Both the position numbers and the translations under genes were made by a program. Shown piece by piece: positions 1 through 9,117 of a DNA stretch of 64,000 nucleotides; the first letter of the stretch is position 1; every line of letters starts with the position of its first letter. This DNA is from Acinetobacter suaedae (lineage in GTDB: Bacteria; Pseudomonadota; Gammaproteobacteria; Pseudomonadales; Moraxellaceae). Below the pieces are notes generated by a model. It had not been told where the DNA came from. It worked only from the letters and a program-made list of their open reading frames with translations, and did not search any database. The stretch lies in NCBI RefSeq assembly GCF_008630915.1, contig NZ_CP043909.1, positions 1,054,001 through 1,118,000 of the forward strand. Reading direction: 5' to 3'.

Positions 1-369
1 ATGGAAAATGAATGTTGAGCGTTCGATCCCCATCACTTGCTTACCATACATGTTCTTCTCTTTGATCACATCAAAATGCTTACAAAGAATTTCTTCCTTA
101 TCGCTGATAAGATCGATTGTCAGTGCTTGTTTCTCAGTAAAATTTTGATGTGCTTTTACAGAGTCGCGTGACACCCCAATTATTTGACAATTCAAGGCGT
201 CAAATTGATCTTTTAGGCATGAAAAACCTACCGCTTGAGTCGTGCAACCTGGCGTTGAATCTTTAGGGTAGAAATACAAAATTAGCCATTCATTGGTGAG
301 TTCAGTGAGGTTTAACTCACCATGTGTGGTCGGGAATGTTTGATTCGGTAGTTGAATATTCTCAGACAT
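1..369 (-). CDS. bcp: Peroxiredoxin, Bcp/PrxQ type (partial, cut by window edge)
   Basis: Thiol peroxidase that reduces hydrogen peroxide and organic peroxides in the cytoplasm. The first 123 residues are visible and the C-terminus lies off the left edge (the family is about 150-160 aa). The peroxidatic motif PGCTTQ is present with Cys42, preceded by the family hallmark FYPKDSTPGCT. In E. coli Bcp the resolving cysteine sits five residues after the peroxidatic one; here that position is Val47 and the next cysteine is Cys51, so the resolving mechanism may differ. The ATG at 369 is 9 bases beyond the stop of the next gene read in the same direction. Confidence 0.88.
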   Translation of the reverse strand, partial: MSENIQLPNQTFPTTHGELNLTELTNEWLILYFYPKDSTPGCTTQAVGFSCLKDQFDALNCQIIGVSRDSVKAHQNFTEKQALTIDLISDKEEILCKHFDVIKEKNMYGKQVMGIERSTFIFH

Positions 370-379
370 ATTTCATCCT

Positions 380-1069
380 TCAATCTATTTGATCTAATTC
401 AAGTGGTAAAAAAGCATATTCTTCATGATAAACAATATCGCAGCGACGTACAGGAATAGCTTTGTTAAAAATTGGTCCATCAATCACTGTTGTATGAAAT
501 TCACCACTTTCGCCACATGGATCAATCCCACGATTTTCAAGTTCTTGGATATATTCTAGAGTTAAGGTTTTGCCTAAATCTTCTATCTTCATTCCCAATT
601 TAAGATTTACGGTGACGATTACACTTTGAAATCCGAGATTAATAAATTCTTCAACCACTTCACGATGTGGGCGCAACCATAAAGGCATACCTAGTTTTAG
701 CCCAACTTGTTGAGTTATACGATCATGCCAGCATCCATGTTCAGGCATATCTAAATCGCCTGTAACTAATACTTCTGCATTTTGCTGTTTAGCTTGTTCA
801 AGTAGTGCAATAAATTTAGTTTCATAATCAGCCCAACTCGAAGAAGCCATAAACACGGGTAGACCAATTGCATTAGCTTGAGCGTGGATGATATCAAGTG
901 GCATCGCATGTGAACGAGAGCGTTGTCCTTGCTCTTCCAGCATTACAATTAGCCCGATGACAGTACCAGCTTGCATAGCATGATACAAAGCGAGAGTGCT
1001 ATCTTTACCTCCACTAAAAGAGACGACTGATCGGCTATTGGTTGCATTATTTTTCCATTGATCATACAT
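380..1069 (-). CDS. PP-loop ATPase, Dph6-like (diphthine-ammonia ligase superfamily)
   Basis: Member of the adenine-nucleotide alpha-hydrolase (PP-loop) superfamily related to eukaryotic/archaeal Dph6. The ATP-binding SGGKDST loop is at residues 19-25 and the family-specific GIDPCGESGEFHT motif at 181-193. Bacteria do not make diphthamide, so the archaeal function does not transfer; the bacterial substrate is unknown and ATP-dependent amidation or ligation is an inference. It lies directly upstream of bcp (10-base gap) on the same strand, so the two may be co-transcribed. The length of 229 aa is normal for the family. Confidence 0.82.
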   Translation of the reverse strand: MYDQWKNNATNSRSVVSFSGGKDSTLALYHAMQAGTVIGLIVMLEEQGQRSRSHAMPLDIIHAQANAIGLPVFMASSSWADYETKFIALLEQAKQQNAEVLVTGDLDMPEHGCWHDRITQQVGLKLGMPLWLRPHREVVEEFINLGFQSVIVTVNLKLGMKIEDLGKTLTLEYIQELENRGIDPCGESGEFHTTVIDGPIFNKAIPVRRCDIVYHEEYAFLPLELDQID

Positions 1070-1122
1070 GGGGGTTATTCAGCCGATTTAAATAAAATAT
1101 AAGTTCGATTTTAACAGAGTTA

Positions 1123-1149
1123 CAAAAAAGCCTGCATAAATGCAGGCTT
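1123..1149 (-). terminator. Rho-independent terminator of the four-Cys secreted protein gene
   Basis: Nine-base perfect stem AAGCCTGCA / TGCAGGCTT with a TAAA loop. Read on the minus strand it is followed by a run of six T (the A run at 1124-1129). It lies just past the stop codon at 1169. Confidence 0.8.
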
Positions 1150-1168
1150 GATTTTAAGCAATATCAGC

Positions 1169-1585
1169 TTATTTCTTAGGAGCTTGCTGTTGAGCAGCTT
1201 TCATCGCTTCTTCAGTTAACTTTTCTAATTTGTTAACCAGTGGAGCACCTAAACAAGCTTGTAGATCTTTATTTTGTTGCTGTACAAAAGCTAAAGAACT
1301 TGGGCTTTTCTTGGCGTTAATTGCGCTTTGGATTTCCCATTTTTGAGCTTCAGTTACTTTACCTTGAGCATCAATTTGGCAACCGCAGAATTTGCTTACT
1401 TCTGCTGCTGTTAATTTACCGCCTTTAGCCGTTTGGTCCTTACATACGTTGACCAACGCTGCTTTTACATTGGTACTTTTATATGCAGCTTCGAGTGGAT
1501 TGGTGTTTGCCTGAGTTGCCGTTGCAACTAAAGCAGTCGCCGCCATCATTGTAGAAAGAATAAGATTTGATTTTAAAAACTTCAT
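1169..1585 (-). CDS. Small secreted four-cysteine protein, function unknown
   Basis: A 138-aa protein with a clear signal peptide (MKFLKSNLILS start, hydrophobic to about residue 24, likely cleavage after ATQA at 26). The mature part is about 112 aa with cysteines at 48, 67, 69 and 111, including a Cys-Gly-Cys, which suggests two disulfides in the periplasm. The tail is Lys/Gln/Ala-rich. An upstream ATG in the same frame would extend the protein by 39 residues into the 3' end of queC, but the signal peptide begins exactly at 1585, so that start is chosen. I do not recognise a named family. Confidence 0.78.
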   Translation of the reverse strand: MKFLKSNLILSTMMAATALVATATQANTNPLEAAYKSTNVKAALVNVCKDQTAKGGKLTAAEVSKFCGCQIDAQGKVTEAQKWEIQSAINAKKSPSSLAFVQQQNKDLQACLGAPLVNKLEKLTEEAMKAAQQQAPKK

Positions 1586-1617
1586 ATATATGTACCTAAT
1601 TATTACCCTAATATCGT

Positions 1618-2298
1618 CTAGTTGGTATAACGCGTAGGATCCGCAATACCTGCTTCGATAAAACCTTGTTGACGTAAACGGCAACTGTCGCATTTGCCAC
1701 ATGCACGTCCTTGAGCATCTGCTTGGTAGCAGGATACCGTTTGACTATAGTCTACGCCATGTTCGATACCTAAGCGTATAATATTCGCTTTGGATAAATG
1801 TAACAAAGGTGTTTCAATTTTAAGAGGTTTTCCTTCAACGCCAGCTTTTGTTGCAAGACGAGCCAAATTGGCAAAAGCGTCAATAAATTCTGGACGGCAG
1901 TCAGGATATCCTGAATAATCAACAGCATTGACCCCAATCACGATGGCTTCAGCATCAAAAACTTCGGCTGCAGCGAGGGCATAAGACAAGAAAATTGTGT
2001 TACGTGCTGGAACATAAGTTACAGGAATACCTTCTTGTAATTGTTCTGGTACATCAATGTTATGATCTGTAAGTGCAGAACCACCAAGATTACCTAAATC
2101 AATATTAATAACACGATGCTCTACACCAGCACGTTGTGCAAGTGCTTTGGCCGCATCTAATTCTGTTGTAGAACGTTGACCGTACATAAAACTGATAGCG
2201 ACACAATCATAACGCGCTTGTGCCCAAGCGAGGCATGTTGTTGAGTCTAAGCCACCAGACAATAATACGATGGCACGAGAACGCATATTATTTTCCAT
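1618..2298 (-). CDS. queC: 7-cyano-7-deazaguanine synthase QueC
   Basis: Converts 7-carboxy-7-deazaguanine to preQ0 with ATP and ammonia in the queuosine tRNA-modification pathway. The PP-loop SGGLDST is at residues 14-20. The C-terminal zinc site is Cys190, Cys200, Cys203 and Cys206 (CGKCDSC). The length of 226 aa is close to the family norm. The ATG at 2298 has an AGG seven bases upstream; a second in-frame ATG four codons later is the alternative start. It lies 63 bases downstream of queE on the same strand, so the two steps are probably co-expressed. Confidence 0.95.
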   Translation of the reverse strand: MENNMRSRAIVLLSGGLDSTTCLAWAQARYDCVAISFMYGQRSTTELDAAKALAQRAGVEHRVINIDLGNLGGSALTDHNIDVPEQLQEGIPVTYVPARNTIFLSYALAAAEVFDAEAIVIGVNAVDYSGYPDCRPEFIDAFANLARLATKAGVEGKPLKIETPLLHLSKANIIRLGIEHGVDYSQTVSCYQADAQGRACGKCDSCRLRQQGFIEAGIADPTRYTN

Positions 2299-2361
2299 GA
2301 TTCAACCTAAAAATATTGATTAAGAACGGATGTGACATTCACACAAACCAATTCTGAAATT

Positions 2362-3072
2362 TTAACGACCTGATTCATCATTCCAGAGCAGTTTATGTAA
2401 CTGGAGTTGGAATCGAACAGGGAGATGGTCGTCTAAAATCCACTGAGCCAAATCACGTGCTAAAGCAGGAAGGGCAACAGCACCTTTTTCAACAGCAAAA
2501 GCAGGAGAGAACCAAACTGTACTCACTTTATCTTGCAGTTGGAATTGTTCAAGTTGTTGTTTAGACCATTCATAGTCAGCGCGATTACAAATCACAAATT
2601 TGATTTGATCATGTTGGGTTAAATAGTCGAGATTGGTTAGCAAGTTGCGATGATCTTCTTTAGATGTTGGTGTTTTTAAGTCAAGAACTTTAGAAACACG
2701 CGAATCAACTTTTGATACATCCAACGCACCACTGGTTTCAAGTGATACTTGAAACCCTAAATCACATAAACGCTGTAACAATATTAAGCAATTGGGTTGA
2801 GCAAGAGGTTCACCGCCAGTGACACAGATATATGGTGTTTTGTATTGGCTTGCTGTTTCGATGATATGTTCTAGTGATAAACGTTCACCTCCTTCAAAGG
2901 AGTAAGTGGTATCACAATAACTACAACGTAATGGACAGCCTGTTAAACGAATAAAAACTGTTGGTAAACCAAAAGTATTCGCTTCGCCTTGCAAAGAATA
3001 AAAGATCTCAGTGATACGTAAACCAGCCGCAGGATCAGAAACAGGGATTGCAGAAGAACGTAAGGACGCCAT
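2362..3072 (-). CDS. queE: 7-carboxy-7-deazaguanine synthase QueE
   Basis: Radical SAM enzyme that contracts the ring of 6-carboxytetrahydropterin to 7-carboxy-7-deazaguanine, the step before QueC. The iron-sulfur cysteine motif C-x3-C-x2-C is seen as CPLRCSYC (Cys46, 50, 53), preceded by the substrate-contacting FYSLQGEA segment and followed by a GGEPL motif. The start is uncertain: I use the ATG at 3072, but an in-frame GTG at 3084 would add four residues and neither has a strong ribosome site. Confidence 0.94.
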   Translation of the reverse strand: MASLRSSAIPVSDPAAGLRITEIFYSLQGEANTFGLPTVFIRLTGCPLRCSYCDTTYSFEGGERLSLEHIIETASQYKTPYICVTGGEPLAQPNCLILLQRLCDLGFQVSLETSGALDVSKVDSRVSKVLDLKTPTSKEDHRNLLTNLDYLTQHDQIKFVICNRADYEWSKQQLEQFQLQDKVSTVWFSPAFAVEKGAVALPALARDLAQWILDDHLPVRFQLQLHKLLWNDESGR

Positions 3073-3112
3073 AATAGTTACCACGAAACAGTTGCTACAG
3101 AAGCAGCAGGCT

Positions 3113-3155
3113 ATATAAAAACAAAATCTCTACGATTAGTGATAACCGTAGAGAT
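3113..3155 (-). terminator. Terminator between dapD and queE
   Basis: Perfect nine-base arms ATCTCTACG (3126-3134) and CGTAGAGAT (3147-3155). On the minus strand the hairpin is followed by a T-rich tract (TTTTGTTTTT), consistent with rho-independent termination downstream of dapD before queE. Confidence 0.7.
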
Positions 3156-3217
3156 GAGGAGCGATTGAAGCGACGAAAAGCTCCGAGAAGCGATCACTCC
3201 GCAGAATAAATTACAGC

Positions 3218-4039
3218 TTAGTCAGCGCGTAATAGATCATTCAAGCTCGTTTTAGCGCGAGTTTTTGCATCTACTTTTTTCACAATGATCGCAGCGTAAA
3301 GACTGTAAGTACCACATTTTGATGGAAGGCTGCCCGCAACGACCACAGAACCAGCTGGTACACGACCATAATGAACTTCACCAGTTTCACGATCATAGAT
3401 CTTAGTCGATTGACCGATGAATACGCCCATAGAAATTACAGAACCTTCTTCAACGATAACGCCTTCCACAATTTCAGAGCGCGCGCCGATAAAGCAGTTA
3501 TCTTCAATAATCGTTGGATTTGCTTGTAATGGTTCTAAAACACCACCGATCCCGACACCACCAGATAAGTGAACATTTTTACCGATTTGAGCGCATGAAC
3601 CAACAGTTGCCCATGTATCTACCATGGTACCTTCGTCAACATATGCACCGATATTGACATAAGACGGCATCAATACAACATTTTTTGCTTGGAAGCTACC
3701 ACGACGAGCAACAGCTGGAGGAACAACACGTACACCAGCAGCTTTAAATTGTTCTTCAGTCCAACCAGAGTATTTGGTTGCTACTTTGTCATAGAACTGT
3801 AGATCACATGCTTCGATTGGTTGGTTATCATTGAGTTTAAACGAAAGTAAAACGGCTTTTTTTAACCACTGATGAACAACCCATTCACCATCGATTTTTT
3901 CAGCAACGCGAAGTGAGCCATTGTCTAAACCTGTTAATGCTTCTTCTACAGCTTGACGAATTTCTGTAGGGCAGTCCGCAGCGCTAAAGTTGGCACGGTC
4001 TTCAAATGCTTGCTCGATGATTGTAGAAAGCTGAGACAT
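3218..4039 (-). CDS. dapD: 2,3,4,5-tetrahydropyridine-2,6-dicarboxylate N-succinyltransferase DapD
   Basis: Succinylates tetrahydrodipicolinate with succinyl-CoA in the diaminopimelate/lysine pathway, which supplies peptidoglycan. The protein is 273 aa, essentially the E. coli length. An alpha-helical N-terminal domain (about 1-100) precedes a left-handed beta-helix of hexapeptide repeats (about 105-240, for example [20 protein letters not shown]). It is monocistronic on the minus strand, with its own terminator at 3113-3155 and a divergent AT-rich promoter region towards the outer-membrane protein gene. Confidence 0.96.
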   Translation of the reverse strand: MSQLSTIIEQAFEDRANFSAADCPTEIRQAVEEALTGLDNGSLRVAEKIDGEWVVHQWLKKAVLLSFKLNDNQPIEACDLQFYDKVATKYSGWTEEQFKAAGVRVVPPAVARRGSFQAKNVVLMPSYVNIGAYVDEGTMVDTWATVGSCAQIGKNVHLSGGVGIGGVLEPLQANPTIIEDNCFIGARSEIVEGVIVEEGSVISMGVFIGQSTKIYDRETGEVHYGRVPAGSVVVAGSLPSKCGTYSLYAAIIVKKVDAKTRAKTSLNDLLRAD

Positions 4040-4336
4040 GATCTTCCTTCTTCCAAAAAAAAATTTTTAAAGATTTTACACTAATTTGATCGAAGAATCT
4101 TTGAAAAAAGTCGTTACAATAAATTGTTGGAATTTTATGCAATAAATTTGTCATAAAATGAAATATGTTGTTTTTTATAAATTATTTCCGAATACACAAT
4201 TACGTCTAATTTGTATCAGAAAATAACAAAAAGTAATCATTTTCTGTATAAAAAGTTATCAGGCATTCTTTTAATATGAGTTTACAGAAACAATTATATT
4301 GAAATTGAAATAAAAGTATTTTTTAAGGAGACCTCA
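4040..4336. promoter_or_regulatory. Divergent intergenic region dapD / outer-membrane protein
   Basis: A 297-base, very AT-rich spacer between two divergent genes, so it must hold both promoters. I see no convincing consensus -35/-10 pair. On the plus strand a strong ribosome site AAGGAG (4325-4330) lies six bases before the ATG at 4337. Confidence 0.5.
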
Positions 4337-5089
4337 ATGAAAACTTTGCGTGTTATTCTTGCTGCGGGTGTGCTAACTGCAATTGCAGGTACTACATTTG
4401 CTGACGAACAAGTCGTTAGAGAATCAGCTTATGCATTTCCTTCTTTCTTAAATCCAGTTTCAGTACGTGCTGAAGTCGGTACTACTGGTTATGGTGGTGC
4501 GATTTCTTATCGTGTTAATCCATACGTTGGTGTAACTTTAGGTTATAACGGCGGTGATATCTCTTGGTCTGATGAGTTAAAAATCGATGGTACCAAGTAT
4601 GATATGGACATGGACAATAATAACACGTATTTGAATGCTGAAATTTACCCATGGGGTACAAGTCAAAATACGTTTGTGCGTTCACTCTATGTTGCAGCAG
4701 GTGTTGCTTACTTAGATAATGAATATGATTTGAAAAAGCGTATTGGTACCAATAGTTTAGTGCGAGTTGATGGTGAGCGTTTTACAACAGACAACACCCA
4801 AAAAGCGCAAATTGATGGTAAAATGAAATATGATAACAATATTTCACCATACTTAGGTGTGGGTATAAACGCGCCTGTATATAAAAATATTGGTTTGTTC
4901 GGTGAAATGGGTGCCTACTATACAGGTAATCCGACTGTAAACTTAAAAACTTCTGGCGATGATCAAATCATTGGTAGTAAGGGCAACACTTTAGAAAGTG
5001 CTGTAGCAAAAGAGCAGCATAATATTGAAAACAAAGGTAAGTATGAGTGGATGCCAGTGGCTAAAGTAGGTGTGAGCTTCAAGTTCTAA
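4337..5089 (+). CDS. Outer-membrane beta-barrel protein (OmpW-like)
   Basis: A 250-aa protein with a Sec signal peptide (cleavage probably after Ala22, TTFA-DEQ), alternating hydrophobic beta-strand segments and a C-terminal phenylalanine (VGVSFKF), the signature recognised by the BAM complex. The pattern fits a small eight-stranded barrel of the OmpW/Omp25 kind, but I cannot assign a named porin. The AAGGAG ribosome site fixes the start. A terminator follows the stop, so it is probably a single-gene unit. Confidence 0.75.
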   Translation: MKTLRVILAAGVLTAIAGTTFADEQVVRESAYAFPSFLNPVSVRAEVGTTGYGGAISYRVNPYVGVTLGYNGGDISWSDELKIDGTKYDMDMDNNNTYLNAEIYPWGTSQNTFVRSLYVAAGVAYLDNEYDLKKRIGTNSLVRVDGERFTTDNTQKAQIDGKMKYDNNISPYLGVGINAPVYKNIGLFGEMGAYYTGNPTVNLKTSGDDQIIGSKGNTLESAVAKEQHNIENKGKYEWMPVAKVGVSFKF

Positions 5090-5104
5090 TCCATACATTT
5101 ACCA

Positions 5105-5134
5105 TAAAAAAACGAGCACTATGCTCGTTTTTTT
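5105..5134. terminator. Bidirectional terminator between outer-membrane protein gene and cysB
   Basis: Stem AACGAGCA (5111-5118) / TGCTCGTT (5122-5129), flanked by A and T runs that extend it on both sides. It serves the plus-strand gene ending at 5089 and the convergent cysB ending at 5174. Confidence 0.85.
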
Positions 5135-5173
5135 ATGTCTTATTTTTCCCAATTACAAAATATTTATACAGAT

Positions 5174-6097
5174 TTACTCTTCGGGATAAGCAACTTTTTT
5201 TAGTGCTTTAATATCTGTAGTTGGGGAGCAAAGCGAGATAAATTCATAACCATAGCCACGTAGTAGATGGCCTTTGCGAACGGCGATCCAAGTCGTATTT
5301 ACGCCAAATACATCTGTTTTAATTTGTTGAAGGCGATAATCTCGTTCTGCATCATAAGCGACATCGTTGACAATACCGACGCCCATATTGAGTTCAACAT
5401 AGGTTTTGATTACATCTGCATCCAAGGCAGACATCACAATATCTGCATGTAAATGTGCATCTTCAAATGCTTTATCAATTTTAGAGCGACCAGTGAAGCC
5501 ACCATGATAAGTAATCAATGGATACTCAGCTAACAACTCTAAACTGATGTGATCTAATTTACTCAAAGGGTGGTCTTTAGGTGTGATAATACTATGGTGC
5601 CATTCATAATAAGGAACACTCGCTAAGTTCTCTTCTGTGGTTAAAGATTCAGTGGCAATACCAATATCGGCTTCACCTTGAAGAAGCATTTCAGCGATTT
5701 CTACAGGACTTGCTTGTTGTAAAACCAAATGAACCTTAGGAAATAGTTTTTTAAATTGATTTACGATCGGCGGGAGTACATAGCGTGCCTGTGTATGTGT
5801 AGTGGCAATGGTAAGAGTTCCCTCATCCACTTTGTTAAAGTCATCCGCAAGACGTTTGATATTGTCTGCGTCAACTAACATACGTTCAACAATATTCAGT
5901 AAAGATTCTCCGGGCTCAGTTAAGCCTAATAAACGTTTTCCTTTACGTACAAAGAGCTGTACGCCTAATTCATCTTCCAGATCTTTAATATGTTTACTCA
6001 CGCCTGATTGTGAGGTGTAAAGTGCTGCTGATGCTTCAGTGAGATTAAAGTTTTGACGAACAGTTTCTCGAATAATTCTGAGTTGTTGAAAGTTCAT
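5174..6097 (-). CDS. cysB: LysR-family regulator CysB
   Basis: Transcriptional activator of cysteine biosynthesis and sulfate assimilation genes; in enterobacteria it responds to N-acetylserine. The N-terminal winged HTH (about 1-60, MNFQQLRIIRETVRQ start) and the effector-binding domain (about 90-300) fit the CysB/Cbl subgroup. At 307 aa it is slightly shorter than the 324-aa E. coli protein. It lies 156 bases downstream of cysA on the same strand, behind a hairpin and repeated CAAAAGCATGG elements, which may mean a separate promoter and autoregulation. Confidence 0.9.
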   Translation of the reverse strand: MNFQQLRIIRETVRQNFNLTEASAALYTSQSGVSKHIKDLEDELGVQLFVRKGKRLLGLTEPGESLLNIVERMLVDADNIKRLADDFNKVDEGTLTIATTHTQARYVLPPIVNQFKKLFPKVHLVLQQASPVEIAEMLLQGEADIGIATESLTTEENLASVPYYEWHHSIITPKDHPLSKLDHISLELLAEYPLITYHGGFTGRSKIDKAFEDAHLHADIVMSALDADVIKTYVELNMGVGIVNDVAYDAERDYRLQQIKTDVFGVNTTWIAVRKGHLLRGYGYEFISLCSPTTDIKALKKVAYPEE

Positions 6098-6113
6098 AAA
6101 TATTTGTTCCTTG

Positions 6114-6124
6114 CAAAAGCATGG
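6114..6124. repeat. Direct repeat copy CAAAAGCATGG upstream of cysB
   Basis: The 11-mer CAAAAGCATGG occurs here and again at 6188-6198, about 74 bases apart, both within the cysA-cysB spacer. This is a possible regulator site; its function is inference. Confidence 0.45.
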
Positions 6125-6183
6125 TAATTCGAAAGCATTTTATCTCTATATTTCCCTAAATCCTCATTTAATAAAGGGAAAAT

Positions 6184-6217
6184 TCCACAAAAGCATGGAA
6201 TTTATTGCTTTTGTGGA
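6184..6217. repeat. Inverted repeat between cysA and cysB
   Basis: Perfect 12-base arms TCCACAAAAGCA (6184-6195) and TGCTTTTGTGGA (6206-6217) with a ten-base loop. On the minus strand it is followed by a mildly T-rich stretch, so it could be a leaky terminator between the transport genes and cysB, or part of a CysB operator. Confidence 0.55.
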
Positions 6218-6253
6218 CACCTTCCTTTCAACGGACGGTGGGGAGAGTGATTC

Positions 6254-7327
6254 TTAAGCAACTTGTATGCTTGTTTGATCTGCAAATAAATGAAGCTGGG
6301 CAGCACTAATCCAAACCGTTTGATTCGGTTTGAATTGATGTAAGTTTGCTTCCTCTACACTTAATAAAATTTCGATAGTACGTCCACTGCGATCTTGTAA
6401 TTCAGCGATGACTTTACCTGCAATCCATACTTCGCGTAAAAATGTTGCTTCAATGGTATTTGCTTGAGGTTGAGCGTGAATATGCAATTCATTTGGTCTT
6501 GCAAATGCAATCACTTTACCTTGAGGTGCTTGTACCGCTGTTGGTAGTTGAATGCGATCATCACCGATACGGATAATACCGCCAGTATGTTCGCCTTCGA
6601 AGCGATTTGCTTGACCCAAGAAATCAAATACAAAAGGCGTCGCTGGTTTTTCATAGACTTCACGGGGAGAACCAATTTGCTCAACATCTCCTTTGTTCAT
6701 GACGATGATTTGATCAGCAACTTCTAATGCTTCTTCTTGGTCATGGGTTACAAAGATAGACGTGATATGTAGTTCATCATGTAGGGTGCGTAACCAACGA
6801 CGTAGTTCTTTACGAACTTTAGCATCTAAGGCACCAAAAGGTTCATCCAGTAATAACACACGAGGTTCAACTGCAAGCGCACGTGCAAGAGCAATACGTT
6901 GGCGTTGCCCACCCGAAAGCTGAGCTGGATAACGATCTGCCAAAAAGCCCAGTTGAACGAGGTCGAGTAAACGCGTTACACGCTTTTTAACTTCGGCTTC
7001 TGATGGTCGAGTTGCTCTTGGGCGGACACGTAAACCAAATGCGATATTGTCAAAAACAGTCATGTGACGGAATAGCGCATAATGTTGAAACACAAAACCT
7101 ACTTGGCGTTCGCGTACGTGGATGTCGGTTGCATCTTCACCTTCAAGTAACACTTGACCGCCATCTGCTGACTCTAAGCCTGCAATAATGCGCAATAATG
7201 TGGTTTTTCCACAGCCTGAAGGACCCAGTAATGCAACTAATTCACCTTCAGGAAAATCTAAAGAGATATTTTTTAGCGCATGGAATGCACCAAAGTGTTT
7301 TTCAATATTTTTAACTTGAATACTCAT
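6254..7327 (-). CDS. cysA: Sulfate/thiosulfate ABC transporter ATP-binding protein CysA
   Basis: ATPase of the sulfate importer on the cytoplasmic face of the inner membrane. Walker A GPSGCGKT is at 35-42, the Q-loop at Gln81, signature LSGGQ at 137-141, Walker B LLLDEP at 158-163 and the switch His at 195. The C-terminal part (about 240-357) is the TOBE-like regulatory domain of the CysA/MalK group. It starts four bases after the cysW stop, so translation is coupled within the cysT-cysW-cysA unit. Confidence 0.95.
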   Translation of the reverse strand: MSIQVKNIEKHFGAFHALKNISLDFPEGELVALLGPSGCGKTTLLRIIAGLESADGGQVLLEGEDATDIHVRERQVGFVFQHYALFRHMTVFDNIAFGLRVRPRATRPSEAEVKKRVTRLLDLVQLGFLADRYPAQLSGGQRQRIALARALAVEPRVLLLDEPFGALDAKVRKELRRWLRTLHDELHITSIFVTHDQEEALEVADQIIVMNKGDVEQIGSPREVYEKPATPFVFDFLGQANRFEGEHTGGIIRIGDDRIQLPTAVQAPQGKVIAFARPNELHIHAQPQANTIEATFLREVWIAGKVIAELQDRSGRTIEILLSVEEANLHQFKPNQTVWISAAQLHLFADQTSIQVA

Positions 7328-7331
7328 GTGT

Positions 7332-8216
7332 TCATTCCTTAATGGGTTGGCTGTTTGCTTGTTCTTGGCGGATTTCCAACCAAGTTTTCAAGATCAAGGT
7401 GATGATTGCTAAAAATGCCAGTAATGAAGACACAGCAAATGCAGCACTAAAGGTATATTCGTTGTAGAGAATCTCAACGTGTAGAGGCAAAGTATTGGTT
7501 TCACCGCGAATATGTCCTGAAACAACAGAGACTGCACCAAACTCACCCATCGCACGGGCATTACACAGAATGACACCGTAGATAAGACCCCATTTGATGT
7601 TCGGTAGAGTCACTCTCCAAAAGGTTTGCCAACCAGAGGCACCCAATACGATTGCAGCCTCTTCTTCTTCAGTACCTTGGGCTTCCATTAATGGAATGAG
7701 TTCCCGAGCCACAAAAGGAACGGTAATAAAGATTGTGGCGAGGACAATTGCGGGTACGGCATATAGAATCTTAATGTCATGATCCATGAGCCAACCACCG
7801 ATCCAGCCTTGTGAGCCAAAAATTAAAACAATCATTAAACCAGCAATGACCGGTGATACTGAAAAGGGCATATCGATAATGGTGGTTAATATGGCTTTAC
7901 CACGAAACTGAAATTTAGCGACAGACCATGCTGCAGCAACACCAAATATTACATTAATTGGTACGGCAATCGCTGCTGTCAATAAAGTTAATTTCACTGC
8001 TGATAAGGTATCTGCATCGGTTAAAGCATTGATATAAACGGCTAGACCTTGCTTAAATGCTTCTGCAAAAACCAAAATGAGTGGCAAGATTAAGCAACTT
8101 AGAAAAAAGATAAGTGCAATGCCAATCAAGCTATAGCGGACCCAAGTCGGCTCACGAGTTGCATCTCGAGCCTGTAATTTGAGTGCTAAAGCATTGCTAT
8201 TGTTATTTAAACTCAT
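7332..8216 (-). CDS. cysW: Sulfate ABC transporter permease CysW
   Basis: Inner-membrane permease, one half of the CysT/CysW heterodimer. About six membrane segments are visible, with the cytoplasmic coupling loop [14 protein letters not shown] matching the EAA motif of binding-protein-dependent permeases. I start it at the ATG at 8216, which overlaps the cysT stop as ATGA; a longer in-frame start 33 bases upstream lies inside cysT and is less likely. This gives 294 aa, in the family range. Confidence 0.94.
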   Translation of the reverse strand: MSLNNNSNALALKLQARDATREPTWVRYSLIGIALIFFLSCLILPLILVFAEAFKQGLAVYINALTDADTLSAVKLTLLTAAIAVPINVIFGVAAAWSVAKFQFRGKAILTTIIDMPFSVSPVIAGLMIVLIFGSQGWIGGWLMDHDIKILYAVPAIVLATIFITVPFVARELIPLMEAQGTEEEEAAIVLGASGWQTFWRVTLPNIKWGLIYGVILCNARAMGEFGAVSVVSGHIRGETNTLPLHVEILYNEYTFSAAFAVSSLLAFLAIITLILKTWLEIRQEQANSQPIKE

Positions 8217-9046
8217 TGTGCAACTCTCCCTGTGCGACGGCTCGCCCATGCCTGTATTAAATTAATTAAGAATAAAATGGCAAAAGAGAGAATCAGCATG
8301 ACTACAGCAATGGTTGTTGCACCAGCATAATCATATTCTTCTAAACGAGAGATAATCATTAAAGGCGCAATTTCAGTTTTATAAGGCATATTGCCCGCAA
8401 TAAAAATCACAGAGCCATATTCTCCTACGCCACGAGCAAAGGCCAGAGCAAAACCAGTCAGTAAGGCAGGAAATAAGATAGGCAAAATGATTTTGGTAAT
8501 GGTTTGCCAACGATTTGCACCCAATGCGGAAGCAGCTTCTTCTAGTTCTGTTTCAATATCACTCAAAACGGGTTGTACAGTACGAACAACAAACGGTAAA
8601 CCAATAAAAATCAATGCCAACGTGATACCAATCGGAGTATAGGCAACCTGAATTCCTAATGGTTCAAGATATTGTCCAATCCATCCATTTTTAGAATAGA
8701 GTGAGGTGAGCGCGATACCTGCAACTGCTGTAGGTAAGGCAAAGGGTAAATCGACTAAAGCATCTACTATTCTTTTACCAGGGAAGCTATAGCGAACTAA
8801 GCACCACGCTAGGAGTAAACCAAAGATCACATTGACAAAAGCAGCGATCAGCGCAGCGCTAAAGCTGAGTTGTAATGATTTTAAGATTCGCTCTGACGTT
8901 AGAATTTCCCATAACCCGTCCCAACCAATTCCAAAAGATTTGATAAAGACGGCTGATAAAGGGATCAGTACGATTAAAGACACGTAAGCGAGGGTAAAGC
9001 CTAAGGATAGGCCAAACCCAGGCAGCACTCGGGAACGCTGCGACAT
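8213..9046 (-). CDS. cysT: Sulfate ABC transporter permease CysT (CysU)
   Basis: Inner-membrane permease partner of CysW. It has 277 aa, about six transmembrane helices and an EAA loop ([14 protein letters not shown]). It is the first permease gene of the unit; its TGA overlaps the cysW ATG. A 71-base gap separates it from the preceding hydrolase gene. The ATG at 9046 is preceded by a GAGGAAAT ribosome site. Confidence 0.94.
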   Translation of the reverse strand: MSQRSRVLPGFGLSLGFTLAYVSLIVLIPLSAVFIKSFGIGWDGLWEILTSERILKSLQLSFSAALIAAFVNVIFGLLLAWCLVRYSFPGKRIVDALVDLPFALPTAVAGIALTSLYSKNGWIGQYLEPLGIQVAYTPIGITLALIFIGLPFVVRTVQPVLSDIETELEEAASALGANRWQTITKIILPILFPALLTGFALAFARGVGEYGSVIFIAGNMPYKTEIAPLMIISRLEEYDYAGATTIAVVMLILSFAILFLINLIQAWASRRTGRVAQ

Positions 9047-9117
9047 GATATTTCCTCAAAGAGAAATGTTTGCTAAACAAGCAAATAAGCTAAATATAAA
9101 AATATAAGGAGCGAGAG

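Noticed and set aside
1586..1702. Longer N-terminus for the four-Cys secreted protein
   Set aside because: It would overlap queC and bury a textbook signal peptide; the internal ATG at 1585 is better.
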